64,000 bases of DNA from Halopseudomonas xinjiangensis (GTDB taxonomy: Bacteria > Pseudomonadota > Gammaproteobacteria > Pseudomonadales > Pseudomonadaceae). The position numbers and the translations under genes were made by a program. This document shows positions 1-8,914 of the stretch, piece by piece. The notes beneath the pieces were generated by a model that saw nothing but the letters and a program-made list of their open reading frames with translations, was not told the origin of the DNA and searched no databases. The stretch lies in the NCBI RefSeq assembly GCF_900104945.1, contig NZ_LT629736.1, positions 2,232,001 through 2,296,000 of the forward strand, read 5' to 3'. Every line of letters begins with the position of its first letter. The first letter of the stretch is position 1.

Positions 1-281
1 AACATGGAGCTACCGTTCACTTCGTCACCGAGGAGTTGGATGGCGGGCCATTGATTCTTCAGTCTGCCGTGCCGATCGCAGCCGATGACACGCCCGAGAC
101 CCTGGCCACCCGGGTCCAGCAACGCGAACATCTGTTGTATCCCCGGGTGATGAACTGGTTCGCAGCTGGCCGACTGGCATTGCAGAACGGTCGCGCCTGT
201 CTCGACGGGGACCTCATTGGTCCTGATGGTTTAAGGCTGGAAAACACGGATTTCGACATGCGAGAGATGCCCGATGCGTGA
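1..281 (+). CDS. purN: Phosphoribosylglycinamide formyltransferase, C-terminal part (5' end outside window)
   Basis: Transfers a formyl group from 10-formyltetrahydrofolate to GAR in purine synthesis, in the cytoplasm. The first complete codon is at position 3. The visible 93 residues include the stretch HGATVHFVTEELDGGP, the conserved end of the catalytic region, which carries the active-site Asp (in ELDGGP), followed by ILQSAVPI and the usual C-terminal helix. The stop codon overlaps the start of the next gene by 8 bases, so the two are probably co-transcribed. The N-terminal half lies upstream of the window. The family assignment is secure from the motif. Confidence 0.93.
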   Translation, partial: HGATVHFVTEELDGGPLILQSAVPIAADDTPETLATRVQQREHLLYPRVMNWFAAGRLALQNGRACLDGDLIGPDGLRLENTDFDMREMPDA

Positions 282-1035
282 GCGCCGCAATTACCGCTTT
301 GCTAGACGTCCGGTGCGCTGGACATTGTTGTTGCCACTTCTGCTCGGCAGCGCCCTTACCATGGCCCAGGAACTGGTGCCCTTCACAGCCAGCTACGCCG
401 CCGATATGCGCAAGATACCGGTGAACGGCGAAGCCACGCACAGCCTGGAACCCACGGAAAACGGTAATTGGCGACTGAGCTTCAATGCGGGCATGTTCGT
501 CGCTCGCCTCAGCGAAGAGAGCGTACTGCGTCTCGAAGATGACCGCATCGTTCCCCTGACCTATCACTATCAGCGCCGTGGGCTGGGTCGCGGACGGGAG
601 ACGGTACAATTCTTCGACTGGACCTCGGGCGTTGTCACCGGCGAACACAAGGGCGAGCCTTTCACGCTTCCCACCGAACCCGGGCTGCTCGATCAAACCA
701 CCTACCAGCTCGCCTTGCAGCGGGACTTGGCGGCCGGCAAGCAAGACATGACCTATCGGGTGGTCGATGGCGACAGCATTGATGAATACCGCTTTCGCGT
801 CGTCGGCGAGGACCGCGTAACCACCCGTGTCGGTCAGTTCGACGCGATTGAGGTCGAGCGCGTGCGCGAGCCGGAATCGAAGCGCCAGACCACGCTCTGG
901 TTCGCCAAGGACTGGCAGTACCTGCTGGTCCGCCTCAAGCAGATCGAAACTGACGGTCAGGAATACCAGATCGTGTTGAAAGACGCCGTGCTCGACGGCG
1001 ACCCGGTGGAAGGCATTCCGGTCGGTTCCGAGTAG
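274..1035 (+). CDS. DUF3108 family exported protein
   Basis: 253 residues. The N-terminus has a basic stretch followed by the hydrophobic segment WTLLLPLLLGSALTMAQ (about residues 16-32), which looks like a signal peptide with cleavage after the AQ region, so the product is probably periplasmic. The rest (SYAADMRKIPVNGEATHSL onward, with YHYQRRGLGRGRETVQF and later LWFAKDWQYLLVRLKQIE) matches the DUF3108 pattern of a beta-rich exported domain. The ATG overlaps the end of purN by 8 bases; purN-DUF3108 adjacency is common in Pseudomonas. Function unknown. A strong terminator follows 13 bases after the stop. Confidence 0.85.
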   Translation: MRERRNYRFARRPVRWTLLLPLLLGSALTMAQELVPFTASYAADMRKIPVNGEATHSLEPTENGNWRLSFNAGMFVARLSEESVLRLEDDRIVPLTYHYQRRGLGRGRETVQFFDWTSGVVTGEHKGEPFTLPTEPGLLDQTTYQLALQRDLAAGKQDMTYRVVDGDSIDEYRFRVVGEDRVTTRVGQFDAIEVERVREPESKRQTTLWFAKDWQYLLVRLKQIETDGQEYQIVLKDAVLDGDPVEGIPVGSE

Positions 1036-1048
1036 CGCTACTCGAGCA

Positions 1049-1080
1049 TAAAAAAACCGCGCCTGAGCGCGGTTTTTTTA
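1049..1080. terminator. Bidirectional intrinsic terminator
   Basis: A near-perfect inverted repeat: an A-run plus CCGCGC, loop CTGA (1063-1066), GCGCGG plus a T-run. It lies between the convergent DUF3108 gene and the 3-hydroxyacyl-CoA dehydrogenase gene, and has a T-tract in both directions, so it should serve both. Confidence 0.9.
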
Positions 1081-1090
1081 TGCCTTGGGT

Positions 1091-2314
1091 TCAGGCCTTG
1101 GTGAAGCGCTCACCCGCTTCTGCGCGCTTGACCAGCCCTGCAGCCGGCTTCCAGAAGTCACCCTGGTCCGATTCGAATTCGCGAATCTTCGCCAGCACCT
1201 TGTCCAGACCCAGGCTGTCAGCATAAGCCATCGGACCACCGCGCTCAGCGGGGAAGCCATAGCCGAAGCGATACACGCGGTCGATGTCTTCCGCGCTTTC
1301 GGCGAAGCCTTCATCCAGAATGCGTGCACCTTCGTTGACCAGAGCCAGGATGCAACGCTCGACGATTTCCTCGTCACCGATGTCACGCTGTGTGTAGCCA
1401 GCTTCCTCAGCCACTTCACGAGCCATCATGTCGGTTTCCGGATCATGGATCGCCTGGCGGCTGCCCGGCTCGTACTTGTAGAAACCGTGGCCGCTCTTCT
1501 GACCGAAGCGACCCATTTCACACAGCTTGTTGTCCAGCCAGACCACAGGCTCGCCACGACCGACGCCCGCCAGTTGACGAGAGCGCCATCCGAGATCGAC
1601 ACCGACCACGTCATACATGCGGTACGGACCCATGGCCATGCCGAAGCCCTGCAGAGCCGTGTCGATCTGCCAAGGCGTAGCGCCTTCCAGCATCAACAGG
1701 CGTGCCTGACGCGAGTACTTCTCGAGCATGCGGTTACCGATGAAGCCGTGGCAGTTGCCGGCCAGTACCGCTTCCTTGCCGATCTTCTTGCCGACGGCCA
1801 GACAGGTATCCATCACGTCCTGCGCAGTGGCCTTGCCACGCACCACTTCCAACAGCTTCATGATGTGCGCAGGGCTGAAGAAATGCAGGCCGAGCACCTG
1901 GGAGGGGCGCTGGGTAGCTGAGGCGATTTCGTCGATATCGAGGTAGGACGTGTTGGTGGCGAGGATGGCGTCCTGCTTGACCGCCTTGTCCAGATCACCA
2001 AAGATTTTCTTTTTCAGGTCCATGTTCTCGTACACCGCTTCGACCACCAGATCCATGTCGTTCAGATCGTTGTAGTCCTGCGTCGTGCTGACTCGATCGA
2101 CACGCGCCTTGGCCTCGGCCTCGTCAAAGCGCTGCTGGGCGACCGAACGCTTGTAGACGTTGCGAATCTCGTCGACGCCCTTGTCCAGCATTTCCCCGTT
2201 GACGTCCAGCCAGGTGACCGGATAGCCGGCGTTGATGAAGTTCATGACGATACCGCGGCCCATGGTACCGGCACCGATCACGCCAACATGCTTGATATTC
2301 TCGAACGAAGCCAT
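1091..2314 (-). CDS. 3-hydroxyacyl-CoA dehydrogenase (stand-alone, FadB C-half type)
   Basis: NAD-dependent oxidation of 3-hydroxyacyl-CoA to 3-ketoacyl-CoA in fatty acid beta-oxidation. 407 residues. The Rossmann motif VGVIGAGTMGRGI is near the N-terminus (residues 9-21). It is followed by LHFFSPAHIMKLLEVVRG and then two 3HCDH C-terminal domains (first with GNCHGFIGNRM, second ending near YRFGYGFPAERGGPM). There is no crotonase half, so this is a monofunctional enzyme rather than a full FadB. I chose the ATG at 2314 because AGGAGG lies 9 bases upstream and the residues before it in the open frame have no family match. It is monocistronic between a terminator and a divergent gene. Confidence 0.92.
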   Translation of the reverse strand: MASFENIKHVGVIGAGTMGRGIVMNFINAGYPVTWLDVNGEMLDKGVDEIRNVYKRSVAQQRFDEAEAKARVDRVSTTQDYNDLNDMDLVVEAVYENMDLKKKIFGDLDKAVKQDAILATNTSYLDIDEIASATQRPSQVLGLHFFSPAHIMKLLEVVRGKATAQDVMDTCLAVGKKIGKEAVLAGNCHGFIGNRMLEKYSRQARLLMLEGATPWQIDTALQGFGMAMGPYRMYDVVGVDLGWRSRQLAGVGRGEPVVWLDNKLCEMGRFGQKSGHGFYKYEPGSRQAIHDPETDMMAREVAEEAGYTQRDIGDEEIVERCILALVNEGARILDEGFAESAEDIDRVYRFGYGFPAERGGPMAYADSLGLDKVLAKIREFESDQGDFWKPAAGLVKRAEAGERFTKA

Positions 2315-2599
2315 GGTGCTTTGCCTCCTGAAAAGAGATGAACGTAACTGCCGGGGCAGTCGGAACGATGTGACCTCAGGTCGCATCGACAAGGACCGAT
2401 ACCTTACGCAAAAGCACCACCGCTTTGAAACTGCTCCTTGCTCATCGGGCGTATTCACGCTGTGAATGAACTCCTCCGCCCGTCTGGGAGCCGTTCACGG
2501 CAACCGACCGCTGGTACAGAGCGTAACGCCCGCCTCGTCAACCGATCGGATACAATCCGCGGCTCAGGGTTGCCGATAAACATTGCATCCAGTAGTTCA

Positions 2600-3538
2600 A
2601 TGTATAGACCAGGTAGAAGTACCCTTCTGGGCGCGCTCGCGAGTGCGCTCTTCGTGTTCAGTGTGCTCGTCAGCGCCGCGCCTGCTTCGTTCGAGGCGGC
2701 GAAAATACTCGCACGCCAGCAGGTTTATCACGACAGAAACCAACTGGGCAGCTTCTATTGCGGCTGCGACTGGGAATGGGCTGGTCGTTCCGGTGGACGA
2801 GTGGATCTGGACAGCTGCGGTTACCGCATCCGCGCCCAGCCCAACCGCGCAGTACGCATCGAATGGGAGCACATCGTACCGGCATCGCTGTTCGGGCAGC
2901 AGCGCCTGTGTTGGCAGCAAGGCGGCCGCGGTAACTGCAAGCGTACGGACCCACTATACAACCTGATGGAGGCCGACCTGCACAACCTGGCCCCGGCCAT
3001 CGGCGAGGCGAACGCCGACCGCAGCAACTTCCGCTTCGGCGTGCTGCCTGCCACGCCTTTTCAGCACGGCCAGTGTCCGATTCGCGTCGCTTTCCATGAG
3101 CGCACGGTCGAGCCCAGGGATGAGGTGAAAGGGTTGATTGCCCGAGTCTACTTCTACATGCATGATCGATACGACCTGCGCCTCTCCCGCCAGCAGGAAC
3201 AATTGCTGATGGCCTGGAATCTGCAACATCCGCCGGACGCCTGGGAGCTTGAGCGAGACCGCCGGGTCGCACGCATCATGGGCCACGGCAACCCTTTCGT
3301 CCGCGGGGAGCGCGGCTGGCTGCCGGGGCATCGAAACCAGGCCGAGGGATTGCGCGCGCTGGCCAAGCCCGAAACCCGGCCGCAAACATCGGTTCGGGGT
3401 AACAGTCGCAGCCGCGTCTACCACCTTCCAACCGGCTGTCCCAGCTACTCGCGTGTGAGCGGCGCTAACCGCGTCGACTTCGATAACGAAGTGCAGGCGA
3501 TCCGGGCTGGCTATCGCAAGGCTGGCAACTGCAGGTAG
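2600..3538 (+). CDS. Secreted endonuclease I family nuclease with extra C-terminal module
   Basis: 312 residues. The N-terminus (RPGRSTLLGALASALFVFSV, then SAAPAS) is a signal peptide, so the nuclease acts in the periplasm or outside. The body is endonuclease I (EndA/Vvn, beta-beta-alpha metal type): IEWEHIVPASLFG carries the catalytic His, and LMEADLHNLAPAIGEANADR carries the metal-binding Asn region. Periplasmic homologues degrade incoming or environmental DNA without sequence preference. After the nuclease fold (ending near GERGWLPG) there are about 60 further residues ending in VYHLPTGCPSYSRVS and then GYRKAGNC, which resemble small Ada-like metal-binding modules found on nucleases. The start at 2600 is chosen for the signal peptide; no clear Shine-Dalgarno is seen. 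Confidence 0.88.
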   Translation: MYRPGRSTLLGALASALFVFSVLVSAAPASFEAAKILARQQVYHDRNQLGSFYCGCDWEWAGRSGGRVDLDSCGYRIRAQPNRAVRIEWEHIVPASLFGQQRLCWQQGGRGNCKRTDPLYNLMEADLHNLAPAIGEANADRSNFRFGVLPATPFQHGQCPIRVAFHERTVEPRDEVKGLIARVYFYMHDRYDLRLSRQQEQLLMAWNLQHPPDAWELERDRRVARIMGHGNPFVRGERGWLPGHRNQAEGLRALAKPETRPQTSVRGNSRSRVYHLPTGCPSYSRVSGANRVDFDNEVQAIRAGYRKAGNCR

Positions 3539-3541
3539 CCA

Positions 3542-3886
3542 TCAATCCGAAGCCTCTGACCCAGCGGCGCTAGACGCATACGGCGGCAGAACCTCCCACT
3601 CGGGTTCTTCGAACTCGCCTACCAGGCGAAACTCGCAGAAGCGGGCATGCTTCTCCATGATTGCCTTGACCATTTCGTCACGGTTGTCGTCCTTGGCGTC
3701 GCGGGCAGCCTTGGACTCCCAGCTGGCAATTGCCAACAAGGTGTCCGGCTCGCCAATCTTGCGGTGCAGGCGAGTACCGAGCGCACCCGGCGTCTGCTGA
3801 ATCACCTCACTGGCCCGGACCCAGGCCTCGGCGTATTCCTCTACGCTATAGCCAGGCTTGACGCGAACCTCGAAGATAAACTTCAT
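3542..3886 (-). CDS. Antibiotic biosynthesis monooxygenase (ABM) domain protein
   Basis: 114 residues, a single dimeric alpha/beta barrel ABM domain (KFIFEVRVKPGYSVEEYAEAW, then PGALGTRLHRKIGEPDTLLAIASWES). Such proteins act as small monooxygenases, haem-degrading enzymes or simple dimeric binding folds; the sequence does not decide between these. GGGAG lies upstream of the ATG. Its start is 15 bases after the stop of the MHYT kinase, so the two are probably one transcript. It converges with the nuclease gene, 3 bases away. Confidence 0.8.
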   Translation of the reverse strand: MKFIFEVRVKPGYSVEEYAEAWVRASEVIQQTPGALGTRLHRKIGEPDTLLAIASWESKAARDAKDDNRDEMVKAIMEKHARFCEFRLVGEFEEPEWEVLPPYASSAAGSEASD

Positions 3887-3901
3887 TACCCGCTCCCGTT
3901 T

Positions 3902-6169
3902 CTATTGTGTCGGTAGCGAGTTTGACTTGCTTCTCACGGTATTGTTTACCGCCACGGAGAGTTCGGACTGCGTGAAAGGCTTGGCCAGGCGTGGAAGGTT
4001 GTCGGGCAGCCCGCCATCGAATTCCGCATAGCCGCTGACCAGCAGGACCGCAAGCGACGGTCGTTCGTTTTCCAGAATCGCCGCCAGCCGGCTCCCGCTC
4101 ATGGACGGCATCGCCTCGTCGGTGATGACCAGGTCCGGGGCACGACCCGCTCGAATCAGCGCCAGCGCCGTTATCGCCGACGAAGCCAGCTGCACCGAAT
4201 GTCCGAGGTCCTCCAGCATCGCCCCGGTGTTGGCGAGGACCAGCGGATCGTCGTCGACCACGAGAATACCCAAAGGCGCCGGCGGGCCGAGCGGGTGCTC
4301 CGACACCTCGGTCACCGTTGGCTCGGACGCAGCGGTCTGCTGGGCACTGGCTACCGGGAGCCAGAGCTCCACCGTGGTCCCCTGGCCTGGCTCGCTTAGC
4401 AGGACCAGCCGCCCCCCGGATTGCTCGGCCAGCCCCTGAGCCATCGACAAACCCAGACCTGTCCCCTTGCCGATGCCCTTGGTGGTGAAGAACGGCTCGG
4501 TCGCCCTCGCCAGTTGGTCAGCATCCATGCCTGTCCCGGTGTCGCGGACTGTCAGGCAGATGAATTCGTGGGCAACTGCACCGATCGGATTGGCGTCCTG
4601 AGTGATGAGGCTCGCACTGACGCGCACATTGCCACCCTCAGGCATGGCGTCGCGAGCGTTGACCAGAAGGTTGATCAGCACCAGCTCCAACTGGTTGGCA
4701 TCGACGAATGCGGGCGGCAGATCGGATGGCAACGACATCTCGATATTAATCGTAGGCCCTACCGAGCGTTGCAGCAGTTCATTCATGCCTCGCAGCAGAT
4801 CGGCCAGTGACACCGGTACCGGCCGCAGCTCCTGCTTGCGGGCGAAAGCCAGCATGCGCTGGGTCAGCGTTACGCCGCGTGTGGCGCCTTGCAAGGCATT
4901 GTCGATCAGCGACCGGGCGCGCGCGTCGTCGCCGACCCGCTTGTGCAACAGCTCCAGATTCCCAACCACGACAGCCAGCAGGTTGTTGAAATCATGCGCC
5001 ACCCCGCCGGTGAGCTTGCCGATCGCCTCCAACTTCTGCGCCTGACGCAAGGCCTGTTCGGCCAGCCGCCTTTCGGTGACATTGTTCAATCCACCGAGCA
5101 CTAGAAAATCGCTGTGATCACGCTCCACCCGCCCCGACGCGAGTACGTCGATCAGCTTTCCCTGCGCGGTCACCATTTGATACTCGGCGTCCTGTATCAG
5201 CCCCGCTTCGAGCAGGCGGGGCCAGTCTTCATGAGTCGCCTGACGAGCCGAGGCGTCGGTCATGAAATGGGACAGCGGTCGGCCGATCGCGTCGGCGCGA
5301 TCGCAGCCCAGCAACTCCAGCCAGGACTCGCTGACGTAACGCAGGCGGCCTGAGCAATCCAGCTGATACAAGGGCAAGGGGGTACGACTGTACAACGAAC
5401 GAAAGCGCTCCTCGCTCTGGCGCAACGCACGCGTTTCACGTTCGGACATGATGGCCAGGCGGCGGTCGTACATCGCCGCGACAAGAGCCAGAAACAAAAT
5501 AAGGAAAGTGGAGGCGGCAACCGCCAGCGCCAGGGCGAACAGATCGAGACTGCGCGCGTCGGGCACCGGCAATGTGCCTGCGACCGGTTCGAAGACGGCC
5601 CCCTGCATCGCCGTGTAATGCATACCGGAGATAGCGAATCCCATAGCCGTGGCAGCAACGAGTCTGACCACCAGTCCGGAAGCGCGCGCCGACAGCCAGA
5701 GCGACACGGTAGAAGCACCGACGGCAATCAGCAGCGAAAGCAGGACCCATCCGCTGTGGTAGCTCAGGTGCGCGTGCATGGTCATCGCCCCCATGCCCAG
5801 GTAGTGCATCGCTCCGATGCCGAGCCCCATGAACAACCCGCCCGGGAGCAGCGTCGTCAGTCCTGACCCGTTTCGCGACACCGCTGCGAAACCTATGCCG
5901 GTGACGCACACTGCCACCACGAGCGAGGCCAGGGTGAGACGGAAATCGTAATGCACCTCGAGTCCGGCGATATGGAACGCCAGCATCCCCACGAAGTGCA
6001 TCGCCCAGATACCGCCGCCCATGGCCAGTGCAGCCGTTGCCAGCCAGGCGTAACGCACCGAACCCAGCGAGACGCGAACACGCGTCGCCAGATCAAGCGC
6101 AGTAAAGGAAGCGGTGATAGCGATCAGGATCGACAGACAGACCAGAGCGCCGTGATGGGTTCCAGACAT
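3902..6169 (-). CDS. MHYT-domain hybrid sensor histidine kinase/response regulator
   Basis: 755 residues from the chosen ATG; a GTG 10 codons upstream is also possible and neither has a strong RBS. The N-terminal half (about 1-235) is a seven-helix MHYT sensor with three repeats of the signature (MHFVGMLAFH, MHYLGMGAMTMH, MHYTAMQGA), a membrane domain proposed to bind copper and sense O2, CO or NO. Then come a PAS domain (FRSLYSRTPLPLYQLDCSG), a HisKA domain with phospho-acceptor His392 in GGVAHDFNNLLAVV, a HATPase domain (GTGMDADQ, GKGTGLGLSMAQG), and a C-terminal receiver with Asp684 in VITDEAMPSMSG. The GGVAHDFNN form is typical of PAS-linked hybrid kinases. Its partner regulator is not evident. 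An ABM gene follows 15 bases downstream. Confidence 0.92.
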   Translation of the reverse strand: MSGTHHGALVCLSILIAITASFTALDLATRVRVSLGSVRYAWLATAALAMGGGIWAMHFVGMLAFHIAGLEVHYDFRLTLASLVVAVCVTGIGFAAVSRNGSGLTTLLPGGLFMGLGIGAMHYLGMGAMTMHAHLSYHSGWVLLSLLIAVGASTVSLWLSARASGLVVRLVAATAMGFAISGMHYTAMQGAVFEPVAGTLPVPDARSLDLFALALAVAASTFLILFLALVAAMYDRRLAIMSERETRALRQSEERFRSLYSRTPLPLYQLDCSGRLRYVSESWLELLGCDRADAIGRPLSHFMTDASARQATHEDWPRLLEAGLIQDAEYQMVTAQGKLIDVLASGRVERDHSDFLVLGGLNNVTERRLAEQALRQAQKLEAIGKLTGGVAHDFNNLLAVVVGNLELLHKRVGDDARARSLIDNALQGATRGVTLTQRMLAFARKQELRPVPVSLADLLRGMNELLQRSVGPTINIEMSLPSDLPPAFVDANQLELVLINLLVNARDAMPEGGNVRVSASLITQDANPIGAVAHEFICLTVRDTGTGMDADQLARATEPFFTTKGIGKGTGLGLSMAQGLAEQSGGRLVLLSEPGQGTTVELWLPVASAQQTAASEPTVTEVSEHPLGPPAPLGILVVDDDPLVLANTGAMLEDLGHSVQLASSAITALALIRAGRAPDLVITDEAMPSMSGSRLAAILENERPSLAVLLVSGYAEFDGGLPDNLPRLAKPFTQSELSVAVNNTVRSKSNSLPTQ

Positions 6170-6293
6170 GATTTGCTCGGAAAGGGGACTACGAGCCACG
6201 CTTGGCGGCGGCTCCCGGAGCGCTAGCCTACGACAATTATCCAGATAGATGAAATCCGATCGTCGGCGGCGTGAACTGGTTCATTCAATCCAT

Positions 6294-8018
6294 TCAGCGC
6301 GCCAGCAGATAAGCCACCGTGGCCGCGAGCACCGCCGAGATGGCCTGCCAGAACGCTACCGGTTTTCGCTCGATAAGCGGTGGCCGGCTACGATGCAGCA
6401 GGCTCTGATTGGGATGCCTCAGGTCGTAGACGAACTCGGACAGTTCAGCGTAGCGCTTGGCCGGATTCGGATGCACGGCGCGCCGCAGCACGTCATCGAC
6501 CCAGGCTGGTATGTCGCGCTTGTCATGCAACACCGAGCGGTATACCAGGCGGTTCTGTGCTGCCCGCGTCTGAGACCGGGCAACCTGGGCGCCGTAGGGA
6601 AGCTGTCCGCTGAGCATCTGATAGGTTATGACGCCGAGCGAGTAGATGTCCGATCTTGGCGAGCCACCCTCGCCCAGAAAATACTCAGGCGCCGCGTATT
6701 GAGCGGTGCCGAGCCGTGCAGTGTCCGCCGGCTGGGAGCTGTCCTCTATCCCAGCCACCCGAGCCGAGCCGAAATCGATGATCTTCACCGTACCGCTGTG
6801 ATCGACCATTACGTTGGCCGGTCGCAAATCCTGATGCAGCATCTCCAGCCGGTGAAAAGCACGCAATCCCTTGGCAATCTGCTCGACGATCCCGCGTACC
6901 GTTTCAAGGTTGGGTTGTGGGTGGTCGATCATCCATTGAGCCAGGGTCTGGCCCGGAATGTATTCAGTCACCGTATACAGGGCGGTTCTACGCCGGCTCG
7001 GCGGAAAGGTCCGCAGCACATGGAGGTTGTCGATGCGCCGGGCAATCCATTCCTCGGTCAGAAAGCGCTCCAGGTGCGGCACATCGTGTTGCAGATCGAC
7101 CGACGGCGCCTTGAGAATGACTTCCGCACCGCTTTCCGGATCAATAGCCAGATAGACATGACTGCGGCTGCTGGCGTGCAGATGCCGCACGATGCGGTAG
7201 CCATCGATCGTCGCCCTCGGCTCCAGAACCGGAGGCAACGGCAGGTCCGACAACTGCTGCTGAAATTCCCCTGCGCCGCTGGCCGGCAGGCTGTCGATGC
7301 GCACCAGCTGGGCAGTAAGGTTGTCGTCGCTTCCCTGCTGCAGCGCCTCTGATACGAGGCGACGAGCCGCCTGGTCCAGGTCACCGTCATCACGTTGTAG
7401 CGTATCGACGATGAACGCCTCGCTGAGAAACTCGTAGACGCCATCGGTTGCCAGGAGAAACAGATCGCCCGGTTCGAGCTGGACGCTGTGGTAGTCGATC
7501 TCCAGATGCGGGTTTATCCCCAACGCGCGGGCCAGATAGCTCTTCTCGCGGGATACCCAGAACCGATGATCATTGGTGAGTTGTTCCAGACGGGCATCGC
7601 GCAGCCGATAGATACGCGCATCGCCAATGTGGAACAAGTGAGCGGTGGTTGATTTGATCACCAGTGCGCTAAAGGTGCACACATAACCCTTGTCACGATC
7701 GTAGCGGTACTGGCTCTGGCGTGTCTGTGCATAGAGCCACGAGTTGATCGCTACCAGTACACGCTGAGCGGACTTTTTTACCGACCAGGTCTCCGAGGTG
7801 CAGAAATAGTCTTCGAGAAAGCCTGTCACCGCAGCCTGGCTGGCGATGTGACTCACCTCGCTGCTGCTGATGCCATCGGCCAGGGCCACCGCGACCCCCT
7901 TTGCGGTCAGCTGCGGCTCGCGAGGAAGGTAGGCGCCATGAAAGTCCTGGTTGCCTGGCTTGCAGCCTTTGTCAGAGTACCGCCCTACGGTCACGCCAAG
8001 GTGGTTGGTCATTTTCAT
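6294..8018 (-). CDS. Fused PP2C phosphatase / Ser-Thr protein kinase of the nitrite operon
   Basis: 574 residues. Residues 1-240 form a PP2C-type phosphatase domain (DKGCKPGNQDFHGAY, ALADGISSSEVSH, FHIGDARIYRLRD, LATDGVYEFLS, GSDDNLTAQLV, carrying the metal-binding Asp residues). Residues about 270-530 form a Hanks-type kinase: VILKAPSVD holds the ATP-site Lys, MLHQDLRPANVMV the catalytic Asp397, and IIDFGSARV the DFG motif. A single membrane helix ends the protein (AFWQAISAVLAATVAYLLA). Similar PP2C-kinase fusions sit in nitrate/nitrite assimilation clusters of pseudomonads, but their substrates are unknown to me. Last gene of the nirB operon, 37 bases after the transporter. Confidence 0.92.
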   Translation of the reverse strand: MKMTNHLGVTVGRYSDKGCKPGNQDFHGAYLPREPQLTAKGVAVALADGISSSEVSHIASQAAVTGFLEDYFCTSETWSVKKSAQRVLVAINSWLYAQTRQSQYRYDRDKGYVCTFSALVIKSTTAHLFHIGDARIYRLRDARLEQLTNDHRFWVSREKSYLARALGINPHLEIDYHSVQLEPGDLFLLATDGVYEFLSEAFIVDTLQRDDGDLDQAARRLVSEALQQGSDDNLTAQLVRIDSLPASGAGEFQQQLSDLPLPPVLEPRATIDGYRIVRHLHASSRSHVYLAIDPESGAEVILKAPSVDLQHDVPHLERFLTEEWIARRIDNLHVLRTFPPSRRRTALYTVTEYIPGQTLAQWMIDHPQPNLETVRGIVEQIAKGLRAFHRLEMLHQDLRPANVMVDHSGTVKIIDFGSARVAGIEDSSQPADTARLGTAQYAAPEYFLGEGGSPRSDIYSLGVITYQMLSGQLPYGAQVARSQTRAAQNRLVYRSVLHDKRDIPAWVDDVLRRAVHPNPAKRYAELSEFVYDLRHPNQSLLHRSRPPLIERKPVAFWQAISAVLAATVAYLLAR

Positions 8019-8055
8019 GGGCCCCGCTGGTTGGAACGAGGCCCGATCCCCTGAC

Positions 8056-8868
8056 TTAGTTATATGCGCGCTTCGGTGCAGTTCGCACGTGCGTTGCGTA
8101 AAGCGTCAGCCCGGTGAAGGCCAGACCACCCACCAGGTTGCCCAGTGCGGTGGGTATCTCGTTCCAGAGCATGTAGTCCATGACCGAGAAGTTACCGCCC
8201 ATGATCATTGCAGACGGGAACAGGAACATGTTGACCACCGAATGCTCGAACCCCATGTAGAAGAACAGCATGATTGGCATCCACATGGCGATCGCCTTAC
8301 CGCTGACCGAGGTGGAAATCATCGCGCCGACGACGCCCATCGACACCATCCAGTTACACAGCATGCCGCGCAGGAGAATGGTCGCCCAACCGGCCGTGCC
8401 GAACTCGGCATAACCCAATGTCCGGTCTTCACCGATATGCGAAATGCGTTTGCCGATCTCACCCGGCTCGATCGAAAAGCCATACGTGAAGACGAATGCC
8501 ATCATGAACGCTACCGTCAGCGCGCCGGCGAAATTACCCAGAAATACCAGCCCCCAGTTGCGCAGAACTCCGCCGACAGTCACACCCGGTCGCTTGTCCA
8601 GCAATGCCAGTGGCGCCAGCACGAACACACCGGTCAGCAGGTCGAAGCCCATCAGGTACAGCATGATGAAACCGACCGGGAAGAACGACGCGCCAAGCAA
8701 CGGCGAGCCGGTCTGCACGGTAATGGAAACGGCAAACACCGCGGCCAGCGACAAAATGGCACCGGCCATGAACGCGCGAATCAGCGTGTCCCGGGTGGAC
8801 ATGAAGATTTTCGACTCGCCAGAGTCGACCATCTTGGTGACGAATTCCGAAGGCATCAAATAGGACAT
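8056..8868 (-). CDS. nirC: Formate/nitrite transporter family channel, probably nitrite
   Basis: 270 residues, six predicted membrane segments, FNT family. LGASFFPVGFIMLYLMGFDLLTG, NWGLVFLGNFAGA, CNWMVSMGVVGAMIS and GFEHSVVNMFLFPSAM are family signatures; the His in FEHSV corresponds to the conserved pore histidine. FNT pentamers pass small monovalent anions. The position between nirD and the kinase makes nitrite the likely substrate. I start at 8868 (MSYLMPSEF), the usual N-terminus for the family; the open frame extends 24 codons further into nirD but adds non-family sequence. The gap to nirD is 46 bases. Confidence 0.88.
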   Translation of the reverse strand: MSYLMPSEFVTKMVDSGESKIFMSTRDTLIRAFMAGAILSLAAVFAVSITVQTGSPLLGASFFPVGFIMLYLMGFDLLTGVFVLAPLALLDKRPGVTVGGVLRNWGLVFLGNFAGALTVAFMMAFVFTYGFSIEPGEIGKRISHIGEDRTLGYAEFGTAGWATILLRGMLCNWMVSMGVVGAMISTSVSGKAIAMWMPIMLFFYMGFEHSVVNMFLFPSAMIMGGNFSVMDYMLWNEIPTALGNLVGGLAFTGLTLYATHVRTAPKRAYN

Positions 8869-8914
8869 GTGAACGTTCTCGCGTATGAAATTGCTTTGGT
8901 GATCGGCGCTGGCA

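Noticed and set aside
1085-1921. 278-codon plus-strand frame opposite the 3-hydroxyacyl-CoA dehydrogenase
   Set aside because: Antisense to a complete conserved gene and begins inside the terminator.
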